NCBI GenBank assembly: GCA_021414045.1
Contig: JAIOPF010000161.1
Coordinates: 1 to 6,694 of the forward strand
Direction: 5' to 3'
Origin: Deltaproteobacteria bacterium
Lineage (GTDB): Bacteria; UBA10199; DSSB01
DNA length: 6,694 nucleotides
Under the pieces are notes generated by a model. That model was given only the letters and a program-made list of their open reading frames with translations, had not been told where the DNA came from and made no database searches. This document shows, in pieces, positions 1 to 5,853 of this stretch. Numbering within the stretch: position 1 is the first letter of the stretch; each line of letters opens with the position of its first letter. The translations under genes were made by a program, and so were the position numbers.

Positions 1-1
1 G

Positions 2-673
2 TTTCGTTATTTGGCCGAGCAGGCCCCCGGTCGAGCTTTGGCTTGGGACTGCGCTACCGGGAACGGGCAGGCGGCTTTAGGTCTCAGACCCTATTTCGAA
101 AAAGTCGTGGGCACCGATGCCAGCGGGAAACAGGTCGCTCAGGTTTCCTTCGATCCCAAAATCGAATATTGGGTCGCGTCGGCGGAAGACTCCGGTTTGG
201 CCGCGGCATCCGTGGATCTCGTGACGGTGGCCCAAGCCGTGCATTGGTTCGATTTCGAGCGCTTCTTCGCCGAAGTCCGGCGGGTGCTGAGGCCTCGGGG
301 TTGTCTGGCGATTTGGGGTTACCATTTGTTGCATTGCGATCCCTCCGTCGATCCCTTGCTCGAGGATTTTTATTCGCGGATCGTCGGCCCTTATTGGCCG
401 CCCGAACGCCATTGGGTCGAGGAAAAATATCGGACGATTCCCTTTCCTTTCGAGGAAATCCAGGCGCCGGAATTTTCCATGCAAGCCGAGTGGAATCTCG
501 AGGCCTTGCTTGGATACTTAGGGACCTGGTCGGCCGTGCAAAAGTTCCGCGAGGCGAAAGGAGAAGATCCCATCGTCGCATTGCGGAGAAAAATCGAAGC
601 GATTTGGGGAGATCCTTCTCGAGTTAAGGCGATCCACTGGCCGATTTTCCTGAGGGTGGGCCGGGGGCCTTGA
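2..673 (+). CDS. Class I SAM-dependent methyltransferase, 5'-truncated
   Basis: This is a probable small-molecule methyltransferase of the cytosolic Methyltransf_11 fold, resembling the trans-aconitate/CRG1-like group. The frame is open to the left edge, so the TTG at 11 is not taken as the start. Codons from base 2 read FRYLAEQAPG just before the SAM-binding motif. About 223 residues are visible; family members are usually near 250, so roughly 25-35 N-terminal residues are missing. In window numbering, motif I is DCATGNGQAA (16-25). The acidic residue closing strand 2 is in GTDAS (37-41), AEDSGL (61-66) follows, and the post-motif II strand is VDLVTVAQAVHWFD (71-84). The C-terminus WPIFLRVGRG (213-222) is typical of the group. 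It ends 16 bases from the convergent dehydrogenase gene. The fold is secure; the methyl acceptor is not predictable. Confidence 0.88.
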   Translation, partial: FRYLAEQAPGRALAWDCATGNGQAALGLRPYFEKVVGTDASGKQVAQVSFDPKIEYWVASAEDSGLAAASVDLVTVAQAVHWFDFERFFAEVRRVLRPRGCLAIWGYHLLHCDPSVDPLLEDFYSRIVGPYWPPERHWVEEKYRTIPFPFEEIQAPEFSMQAEWNLEALLGYLGTWSAVQKFREAKGEDPIVALRRKIEAIWGDPSRVKAIHWPIFLRVGRGP

Positions 674-689
674 CGGCCTTCGCCGGGAT

Positions 690-1634
690 TCAAATTTTCA
701 AGATGATTTTGCCTTCGGTGTGGCCGCTTTGGATGAGCTCATGGGCTTGCCGCGCTTCTTCCAAGGGGAAGACGGCGGCGACCTTCACTTTTAGTTTTCC
801 GGCCTCAGCCAAATCATGAATTTTGACGAGCTGTTCGGAGTCCGGCCGAACGAAGACGTAGGTCGGCGCAATGCCGCGCTGTAGAAAATAATCTTCCTGC
901 ATCGCCAAGATCGAGCCCAGCCTGCCGCCGCGTTTCAGCACTTCGGCGCTGTCGATCTGAACTTGTCCGCCGACGGTGTCGAAGACGGCGTCCAGGCCGT
1001 CGGGATGGGATCGTTTCACGGAGTCGACGAAGGAGCTACGGGTATAATCGATGATCTCGTCGGCGCCGAGCGATCGCAAATAATCGTGGTGGGAGGCGCT
1101 GGCGGTCGTGAGGACATAGGCGCCGATGTCTTTGGCTATCTGGATGGCGAAACCGCCGACCCCGCCGGCCCCGGCGTGGATTAAAATCTTGTCATCTTTC
1201 TTCAGGTGGAGTCCCTCGAAAAGAACTTGGTAAGCCGTGAGAGCGGCGAGGGGAATCCCCGCCGCCTCTTCGAAGGAGAGATTGCGGGGTTTGGGCGCCA
1301 GATGCGTCTGCCGCAGAGTGATGTATTCGCCGTAAGTTCCGTCTTGGAGGAGATCTTTGCGACAGTAGGCGAAGACAGAGTCTCCGACTGACGCGTAATG
1401 GACTTTCTCGCCGATGGCGGAAACGACGCCGGACGCGTCCCAGCCGAGGACGATGGGAAAGGCGTGGGGCATGCGGCCTTGGAACAGTCCCTCACGGATC
1501 TTCCAATCGACGGGGTTGACTCCGGCCGCCTGGATCTTGATTAAGACTTCGTGCGGACCCGGTTGCGGCAAGGGAAGTTCAAGGCTTTCGAGGACTTCTC
1601 GACCTCCGAAACGTTGGATGCCCATCGCTTTCAT
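690..1634 (-). CDS. Zinc-independent NADPH:quinone-reductase-like medium-chain dehydrogenase
   Basis: This 314-residue protein is a medium-chain dehydrogenase/reductase of the quinone oxidoreductase branch. It is expected to be cytosolic and to reduce quinones, enones or aldehydes with NADPH. The GroES-like N-terminal domain carries AAGVNPVDWKIREG (36-49) and VLGWDASGVV (62-71). The Rossmann nucleotide-binding motif is AGAGGVGGFA (154-163). A second conserved block, SLGADEIIDY (188-197), follows. The Cys and His ligands of catalytic zinc in alcohol dehydrogenases are replaced by Asn/Asp-type residues, and the four-Cys structural zinc loop is absent (only Cys91 lies nearby), so it should be zinc-free. 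The length is normal and the protein looks complete. The ATG at 1632-1634 begins the conserved N-terminus; a GGGAG lies upstream at an over-long 12-base spacing. It is 49 bases downstream of the membrane-protein gene on the same strand and could share its transcript. The exact substrate is unknown. Confidence 0.93.
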   Translation of the reverse strand: MKAMGIQRFGGREVLESLELPLPQPGPHEVLIKIQAAGVNPVDWKIREGLFQGRMPHAFPIVLGWDASGVVSAIGEKVHYASVGDSVFAYCRKDLLQDGTYGEYITLRQTHLAPKPRNLSFEEAAGIPLAALTAYQVLFEGLHLKKDDKILIHAGAGGVGGFAIQIAKDIGAYVLTTASASHHDYLRSLGADEIIDYTRSSFVDSVKRSHPDGLDAVFDTVGGQVQIDSAEVLKRGGRLGSILAMQEDYFLQRGIAPTYVFVRPDSEQLVKIHDLAEAGKLKVKVAAVFPLEEARQAHELIQSGHTEGKIILKI

Positions 1635-1683
1635 GACGCCACTTTGCTCCCATTCAAGTGCGGTTTGTATGCGAAAAATCCGT

Positions 1684-2502
1684 TTAGGATTTGCGCGAAA
1701 GATACAAACAATAAACCCCGCAGATAAAAATATTCGCGATAAAAGCGAGATAGTAAAACCCGCTCAGGCTAGCCCAGACGAAATCTCCCGGGAAGCGAAT
1801 CAAGGCGACGATCTGCAGGGCTCCGATGGTGGTGTAGGCGATCAATGCGGGACCGACGCGATCCCAATCGTTTTCCAGGGGAATCTGAATCGCGGAGACC
1901 CCGATCCCGCAGAGCCAAGATGCCACCGCGCGCGCGGTGAGGGGCGTGAGTTTCCACGGCCAATAGGGGGCCGCTTCCATCGGGCGCCAAAACATCCCTG
2001 CCCCAAGGGCGACCATATAAAGCCCCTCGAGTAGGAGGAGCCAGCGCAGCCAAGATGGAAGTGGCCGCTTGCGGGGAAGTTTTTCTCCGGGACCGAAACA
2101 TTGCCGAACCATCAGGTAAAGCAGCAAAGGCGGTACCGCCACGTAAACCAAGAGCCAGGCCCATCCGAAGGCGGTGTTCCAGTGAAACTTGTCGTGGTGC
2201 AGCAGCGTTGCCACCAGAAGCATGGTGGTAAAGACCAAGACAGAGGGGAGGGTGGTTCTCGCTTGGGCCCACCATTTCTTTCGGGCGGCCAAGGCGGCCA
2301 GCAGGACGCTGGCTAAATAATTCGCGCCTAAAAAAGCCGCGGTGAGAGGCACGGCGATGGTCCATGCGAAATAGCGGTCGGTTTGCTCGGTTAGAACGTA
2401 AAGTTGAATCCCGGCCACGAAGGTCAGGAAACTGGCCGCGTATAAGAGGTAACGCAGTCCGGGTCTAAGAGTTTTATAGGAAGCGATTTCATTGTCCGCC
2501 AT
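1684..2502 (-). CDS. Uncharacterised eight-helix integral membrane protein
   Basis: I cannot name this 272-residue protein. It is strongly hydrophobic, with about eight predicted membrane helices near residues 17-37, 46-71, 84-101, 111-132, 150-171, 189-207, 216-235 and 241-267, and a basic loop (141-149) between the fourth and fifth. Striking motifs are FAWTIAVPLTAAFLGANY (45-62), TLLHHDKFHW (99-108) and YWPWKLTPLTARA (180-192). They look like conserved family signatures, but I know no function for them. The two halves align with each other (see the repeat entry). It lacks a cleavable signal peptide; the first helix follows a short polar N-terminus. The ATG at 2500-2502 has a strong Shine-Dalgarno site. 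It is transcribed toward the dehydrogenase gene, 49 bases away, and is divergent from the Cys-rich protein gene. The histidines and aromatics near helix ends could bind a cofactor or ion, but this is speculation. Confidence 0.85.
   Translation of the reverse strand: MADNEIASYKTLRPGLRYLLYAASFLTFVAGIQLYVLTEQTDRYFAWTIAVPLTAAFLGANYLASVLLAALAARKKWWAQARTTLPSVLVFTTMLLVATLLHHDKFHWNTAFGWAWLLVYVAVPPLLLYLMVRQCFGPGEKLPRKRPLPSWLRWLLLLEGLYMVALGAGMFWRPMEAAPYWPWKLTPLTARAVASWLCGIGVSAIQIPLENDWDRVGPALIAYTTIGALQIVALIRFPGDFVWASLSGFYYLAFIANIFICGVYCLYLSRKS
1729..2457 (-). repeat. Internal duplication of a four-helix unit in the membrane protein
   Basis: Residues about 16-124 and 152-258 of the membrane protein align at an almost constant offset of 132-136. 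LRYLL (16-20) matches LRWLL (152-156). W47 with PLTA (52-55) matches W183 with PLTA (187-190). FTT (91-93) matches YTT (223-225). F106-x-W108 matches F241-x-W243. Each half has four predicted helices in the same order, which indicates an ancient gene duplication and fusion. Overall identity is low, so the call rests on motif order and spacing rather than on a computed score. Confidence 0.55.
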
Positions 2503-2507
2503 GAGTT

Positions 2508-2515
2508 CCCCCCTT
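2508..2515 (-). promoter_or_regulatory. Strong ribosome binding site of the membrane-protein gene
   Basis: On the - strand the sequence reads AAGGGGGG and is followed by AACTC and then ATG (2502-2500). This gives a five-base spacing from the purine run and supports the chosen start. Confidence 0.7.
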
Positions 2516-2610
2516 GGTCGAGACTAACATGCGGGCCCTTTCCGCTGAATCAAAATTTAACCTTTCCCGGCGGACTGGCATCTCCCTTTTATCGTCACTC
2601 ATTTTTAAGA

Positions 2611-2615
2611 AAGGA
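2611..2615 (+). promoter_or_regulatory. Ribosome binding site of the Cys-rich protein gene
   Basis: AAGGA within AGAAAGGAAT precedes the ATG at 2623 by seven bases. It fixes the start that gives a complete signal peptide. Confidence 0.75.
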
Positions 2616-2622
2616 ATCTTTT

Positions 2623-2970
2623 ATGAAAAAGTCAGGTCTCGTTTTGTCCGCAGTCACGGCTCTCACCCTATTCGGGATGCAAGTTCCCGCTTTTGCCCAT
2701 GGAAACGGGGAGTGCAAGGCTGATATTGAGAACTTTTGCAAAGGGGTCGAGCATGGGCAGGGTCGTATCCATGAATGTCTCAAGCAGAATCAGTCGAAAC
2801 TATCTTCCGCCTGCCAAACGAAAATGGAACATGCCAAACAGAAACACCTCGCCTGCAAGGCCGACAAAGAAAAGTTTTGCAAGGATGTTCAGAAGGGCGA
2901 TGGTCGCATCAAGGCCTGCATGAAGGATCATCAAGCCGAACTCTCTTCGCAATGCCGGGCCGTTTTATAA
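2623..2970 (+). CDS. Secreted Cys-rich repeat protein (GLG1/PF00839-type)
   Basis: This 115-residue precursor has a classical Sec signal peptide: MKK, a hydrophobic core (about 5-19), and a likely cleavage after VPAFA (21-25), leaving a mature protein of about 90 residues. The mature part is two Cys-rich repeats of the kind found in eukaryotic Golgi glycoprotein GLG1 and in small bacterial exported proteins. The eight cysteines (31, 39, 52, 64; 78, 86, 99, 111) show exactly the same spacing in both repeats, C-x7-C-x12-C-x11-C. With none left over, they probably form disulfides in the periplasm or outside the cell. The protein is rich in Lys and Gln. Its biochemical role is unknown. By hand count the gene is about 51% G+C against about 60% around it, partly explained by its Lys-rich composition. 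It stands alone on its strand and ends three bases short of the convergent oxidoreductase gene. Confidence 0.9.
   Translation: MKKSGLVLSAVTALTLFGMQVPAFAHGNGECKADIENFCKGVEHGQGRIHECLKQNQSKLSSACQTKMEHAKQKHLACKADKEKFCKDVQKGDGRIKACMKDHQAELSSQCRAVL
2710..2967 (+). repeat. Two Cys-rich repeat units, 39 residues each
   Basis: Unit 1 covers residues 30-68 (2710-2826) and unit 2 covers residues 77-115 (2851-2967), joined by an eight-residue linker. By direct alignment 20 of 39 positions are identical, including all four Cys and the shared CKAD, FCK, GRI and LSS blocks. This is a tandem duplication of one domain; the DNA itself has diverged. Confidence 0.85.
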
Positions 2971-2973
2971 GGT

Positions 2974-4221
2974 TCAAATATCCAATGATTCTTCGAGCGC
3001 GCGTCTTTGCGCGAAACGTTCTCCTGTGAGGGGAGCGGCGTCGAGAGTCTCGAAGCGTCCTCCGGTGACCAGCTCGCTCATCAATGAGCCCAAGGCGTAG
3101 GACTGCATGACGCCCCGCCCGGTGGCGGCGCCTAGCTCGTAGAGGTTTTCAAAATCCGGGACGCGTCCGAGGATGGCGGTTTTGTCCGGGCTGACCGCGT
3201 AGAGGCCCGCCCAACCGCGGAGGTGCCGGATCGCCTCGAAGTGCCGACGTCCACCCCGCCGGTAAAGTCGAAGCCAAACTTTTCGGTCGAAGAAGGGATC
3301 TCCGTCGTAGCGAAAGGAATAACCGGGTTTTTCGTCCCGGTTGGAGTAGCCCGCCAAGATCAGGCCGCTGTGCCGGCCTTCCGCGTGGAAATAGAGCCCC
3401 GAACTATCGACGATCATTCCACGGTCGCTGAAGTCCTCTTCATGGGAGGAAAAAAGCGAAATCTGCCGGCGCACCGCGCGCACGGGGCTTTCCCTGGCGT
3501 AGAGCCTCGAGGAAATCGGCAGCCAGGAGCCGGTGCAATTGACGAAGATTTTTGCCTGGAAACGCTCTTCTTCCCACTCCTCGGGATCTTCGACGCGGTG
3601 TAGCGTTTGGATGCGCTCCAGGCTCGCTTCCTCGAGGGGGTGCCTTCCTCGATGGCGCAGGACTCGCAGCGCTTCGAGATGGGCGCCACGGGTTTTCGCG
3701 CCGACGGCGTAGCAGCGATCCACGAAATGCACGCCCAGACGGCGGGCTCCTTCCCGGTAATATTCCTTCAAGAGGTGGGGATCGAGCAGGCCGTCTCGCG
3801 GCGAAAAAGTCGCGCCCGCCACCCCCTTCAAGTTTTCGAACTCAGGCAGCTTCTTCCGCAGTTCTCCGGGCTTCAAGTATTCGACGGGAATTCCGAGTAC
3901 TTCGTATTGTTTTCGCTTTTGCAGGGCGACTTCCCAACCGCGTCGAGGGTATAGGAACAAATATCCCCGCTGAAAAAATTGGATGCGGTCGGCGATGCTT
4001 TCGTAAAATCGCAGCGAACGCCAGGAGAGTTCCGCGTTGAGCGGGTGCCACCAAGTCGCGCGGCATCCGCCCGCGTTCCGTTCCGAAGAACTGAAGGTTC
4101 CGGCCAGATCGAGGTCAACCACCGTAATGCTTCCCGCCGAACGTCGAGCTAAATGCCAGGCGGTCGCCGAACCCAAAATACCCGCGCCGAGAATCAGGAT
4201 ATCGGGGCGATTCACTTCCAT
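2974..4221 (-). CDS. FAD-dependent oxidoreductase of the DAO family (sarcosine/glycine-oxidase-like)
   Basis: This 415-residue flavoprotein belongs to the D-amino-acid oxidase superfamily (PF01266), whose members oxidise C-N bonds of amino and imino acids such as sarcosine, glycine, dimethylglycine or D-amino acids. The N-terminal ADP-binding motif is ILGAGILGSATAWHL (10-24), followed by the acidic residue closing strand 2 in VVDLD (34-38). SERNAGGCRATWWHP (46-60) is the usual substrate/flavin segment. The FAD motif NCTGSW (228-233) and the C-terminal blocks SPDKTAILGRV (344-354) and GAATGRGVMQSYALGSLMSE (364-383) complete the fold. There is no signal peptide, so it is probably cytosolic, though such dehydrogenases can be membrane-associated. 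Residues about 175-222 contain a long, highly charged stretch not typical of the family. It is the third gene of the hyuA-hyuB operon, nine bases after hyuB, with no clear Shine-Dalgarno site, suggesting coupled translation. Substrate unproven; sarcosine-like compounds fit the context. Confidence 0.9.
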   Translation of the reverse strand: MEVNRPDILILGAGILGSATAWHLARRSAGSITVVDLDLAGTFSSSERNAGGCRATWWHPLNAELSWRSLRFYESIADRIQFFQRGYLFLYPRRGWEVALQKRKQYEVLGIPVEYLKPGELRKKLPEFENLKGVAGATFSPRDGLLDPHLLKEYYREGARRLGVHFVDRCYAVGAKTRGAHLEALRVLRHRGRHPLEEASLERIQTLHRVEDPEEWEEERFQAKIFVNCTGSWLPISSRLYARESPVRAVRRQISLFSSHEEDFSDRGMIVDSSGLYFHAEGRHSGLILAGYSNRDEKPGYSFRYDGDPFFDRKVWLRLYRRGGRRHFEAIRHLRGWAGLYAVSPDKTAILGRVPDFENLYELGAATGRGVMQSYALGSLMSELVTGGRFETLDAAPLTGERFAQRRALEESLDI

Positions 4222-4230
4222 TTCTTGATT

Positions 4231-5853
4231 CTACAGGGTTTTGGTTCGAGATCCGATAGAGGCTTTCGGCGATGGGCTTCCATATCCCCCGCCCCCTGGA
4301 GTGACGATGCGCAAGGTTTCGCCGCTTTTGAAAACGCGCTCGAATTTGGAGGGGAGTTTGAGCGCGAGGCGGGGAGGGTTGCTCTGAGGATCGGCATTGG
4401 TCAGCCAATTCGCGCCGGGACAGCCAGGCGCGCCGCCTTGTCGGCCATAAGGACGGGTAACGCGGCGGTCGCTGAGCATGGAGACCGAGGTGTCCTCTAG
4501 AAAGAGATACTCGCGGACCAGGCCTTCGCCGCCGGAAAATTTCCCTTTGCCCGCGGACCCACGTCGCAGACGATAGGATCCCACGCGCAGGGGCAATTCG
4601 TTCTCGAGGGCCTCGATCGGAGTGTTCAGGGTATTGGTCATATGGCTGTGGGTCGCGTTGAGGCCTGGCCCCTTGGGACTCGCTCCGATGCCGCCCGCCA
4701 GGGTTTCGTAATAGGTGAAGCGCTCGTTGCCGAAGGCGACATTGTTCATCGTGCCTTGGCTCGCGGCGGGAATGAGGTGGGGAAGGGCGATGCCTAAGGC
4801 GCCGAAGAGGACGTCGACCAAACGCTGGCTGGTCTCGACGTTGCCGCCGGCGACGGGAGCGGGATAGCGGGCGTCGACGACGCTGCCCTTGCGGGTGCGA
4901 ATTTGGATGGGACGCATCGAGAGACAGTCTTCACCGGTCAAGGCCACAACGAGGCAGCGGAAGGCATAGGCCGTCGCCGAGTAAGTGATGGCAACGGTGG
5001 CGTTCACCGGTCCGCGGACTTGAGCATCCGAACCGGAGAAGTCCACGGAGACGCCGCGGGAGGAAACGCGAATCGCGACCGCGATCTTGATGGTCGCGGC
5101 TGTGAAGCCGTCGTCGTCCAGAAAGTCCTCGAAGCGATATAACCCCGAGGGAATTTTTTTGAGGGCGGCGAGGGTGATTCGTTCTTCGTAGCGGCGATAG
5201 GCGCGCATGGCTGCCCGGACCTTCATGGGGCCGTATCCAGCGACGAGTTCTTGCAGGCGCGCATTGCCGCAGCGGTTGGCCGAGAGCTGGGCTTCCAGGT
5301 CAGCCGTGCGTTCTTCCGGCCGGCGCACTTGTTTTAGAAATTTTTTAAGAAAGACGGAGTTTTTCTTGCCCTTTTTTTCGAGCAAGGTCGGCGGGATGAC
5401 CACGCCTTCGTCTTCGAGGCTCGAGGCAAGGGCCATCGAGCCAGGCGATTGCCCGCCGACGTCGCTGTGGTGGGCGCGATTCGCGACGAAGAAAGCCGGC
5501 CGAGAGTCCTTTCCCAAGAAGACCGGCGCGACCAGCGTGATGTCGGGGAGATGGGTGCCTCCACGGTAAGGGTCGTTGAGGATCACCGTGTCTCCTCGGC
5601 GCATCCGAAAGGCCCGAATGGCGGCCCTCACGCTGAGCGCCATGGATCCCAAATGCACCGGAATGTGCGCGGCCTGGGCGACCAATTGCCCCTTGGCGTC
5701 GAAGACGGCGCAGGAATAATCGCGTCGTTCCTTGATATTGGGAGAGAAGGCGCTGCGGCCCAAATCGGCGCCCATCTCCTCGCAGATGGCCGCGAAACGG
5801 TTGCGGAAGACCTCGAGCTCGATGGGATTGATCTCGCTGGGTTTCTTAGCCAC
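4231..5853 (-). CDS. hyuB: Hydantoinase B/oxoprolinase family subunit
   Basis: This 540-residue protein is the HyuB subunit (PF02538) of ATP-dependent hydantoinase/5-oxoprolinase-type enzymes. With HyuA it opens a cyclic amide such as N-methylhydantoin, a substituted hydantoin or 5-oxoproline in the cytosol. Family hallmarks are [12 protein letters not shown] (9-20), [17 protein letters not shown] (92-108), [14 protein letters not shown] (126-139), [16 protein letters not shown] (271-286), GGNVETSQR (336-344) and the Gly-rich end TPGGGGYG (518-525). The conserved Asp/His residues in the NDPYxGGTH and AHHxDVGG motifs are likely metal or substrate ligands, by analogy with acetone carboxylase relatives. 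Length is normal and no motif is missing. The GTG at 5851-5853 is chosen because a strong GGGAGG lies five bases upstream and the conserved N-terminus begins here. It overlaps the end of hyuA by eight bases. Related acetone/acetophenone carboxylase or caprolactamase subunits are less likely alternatives. Confidence 0.93.
   Translation of the reverse strand: MAKKPSEINPIELEVFRNRFAAICEEMGADLGRSAFSPNIKERRDYSCAVFDAKGQLVAQAAHIPVHLGSMALSVRAAIRAFRMRRGDTVILNDPYRGGTHLPDITLVAPVFLGKDSRPAFFVANRAHHSDVGGQSPGSMALASSLEDEGVVIPPTLLEKKGKKNSVFLKKFLKQVRRPEERTADLEAQLSANRCGNARLQELVAGYGPMKVRAAMRAYRRYEERITLAALKKIPSGLYRFEDFLDDDGFTAATIKIAVAIRVSSRGVSVDFSGSDAQVRGPVNATVAITYSATAYAFRCLVVALTGEDCLSMRPIQIRTRKGSVVDARYPAPVAGGNVETSQRLVDVLFGALGIALPHLIPAASQGTMNNVAFGNERFTYYETLAGGIGASPKGPGLNATHSHMTNTLNTPIEALENELPLRVGSYRLRRGSAGKGKFSGGEGLVREYLFLEDTSVSMLSDRRVTRPYGRQGGAPGCPGANWLTNADPQSNPPRLALKLPSKFERVFKSGETLRIVTPGGGGYGSPSPKASIGSRTKTL

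Larger units (their letters stand above)
2503..2622. promoter_or_regulatory. Divergent intergenic region
   Basis: These 120 bases separate the starts of the divergent membrane-protein and Cys-rich-protein genes, so promoters for both should lie here or reach into the flanking genes. The middle contains an A/T-rich patch (about 2549-2562). I find no pair of boxes close to the sigma-70 consensus on either strand and no convincing operator palindrome. The assignment rests on gene layout only. Confidence 0.4.

Noticed and set aside
84..581. A long open frame on the - strand opposite the methyltransferase (165 codons, Arg/Pro-rich).
   Set aside because: It is a G+C-driven shadow: the + strand frame has clear methyltransferase motifs, and the - frame has biased composition and no recognisable domain.
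674..685. A small hairpin CGGC-CTTC-GCCG in the 16-base convergent gap between the methyltransferase and dehydrogenase genes.
   Set aside because: The stem has only four pairs and is not followed directly by a T-run on either strand, so it is too weak to call a terminator.
2535..2610. Possible sigma-70 boxes in the divergent region (for example TTGATT/TGTTAG on the - strand).
   Set aside because: The -10 candidates match only three of six consensus bases; no pairing was better than expected by chance.
2998..3013. Inverted repeat CGCGC...GCGCG just past the end of the Cys-rich gene.
   Set aside because: It lies inside the oxidoreductase coding sequence and has no adjacent T-run on either strand; the match is short and expected at this G+C.
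3552..4040. Open frames on the + strand opposite the oxidoreductase gene (up to 162 codons).
   Set aside because: They are low-complexity Arg/Gly/Pro-rich translations with no ribosome site, antisense to a well-supported gene.
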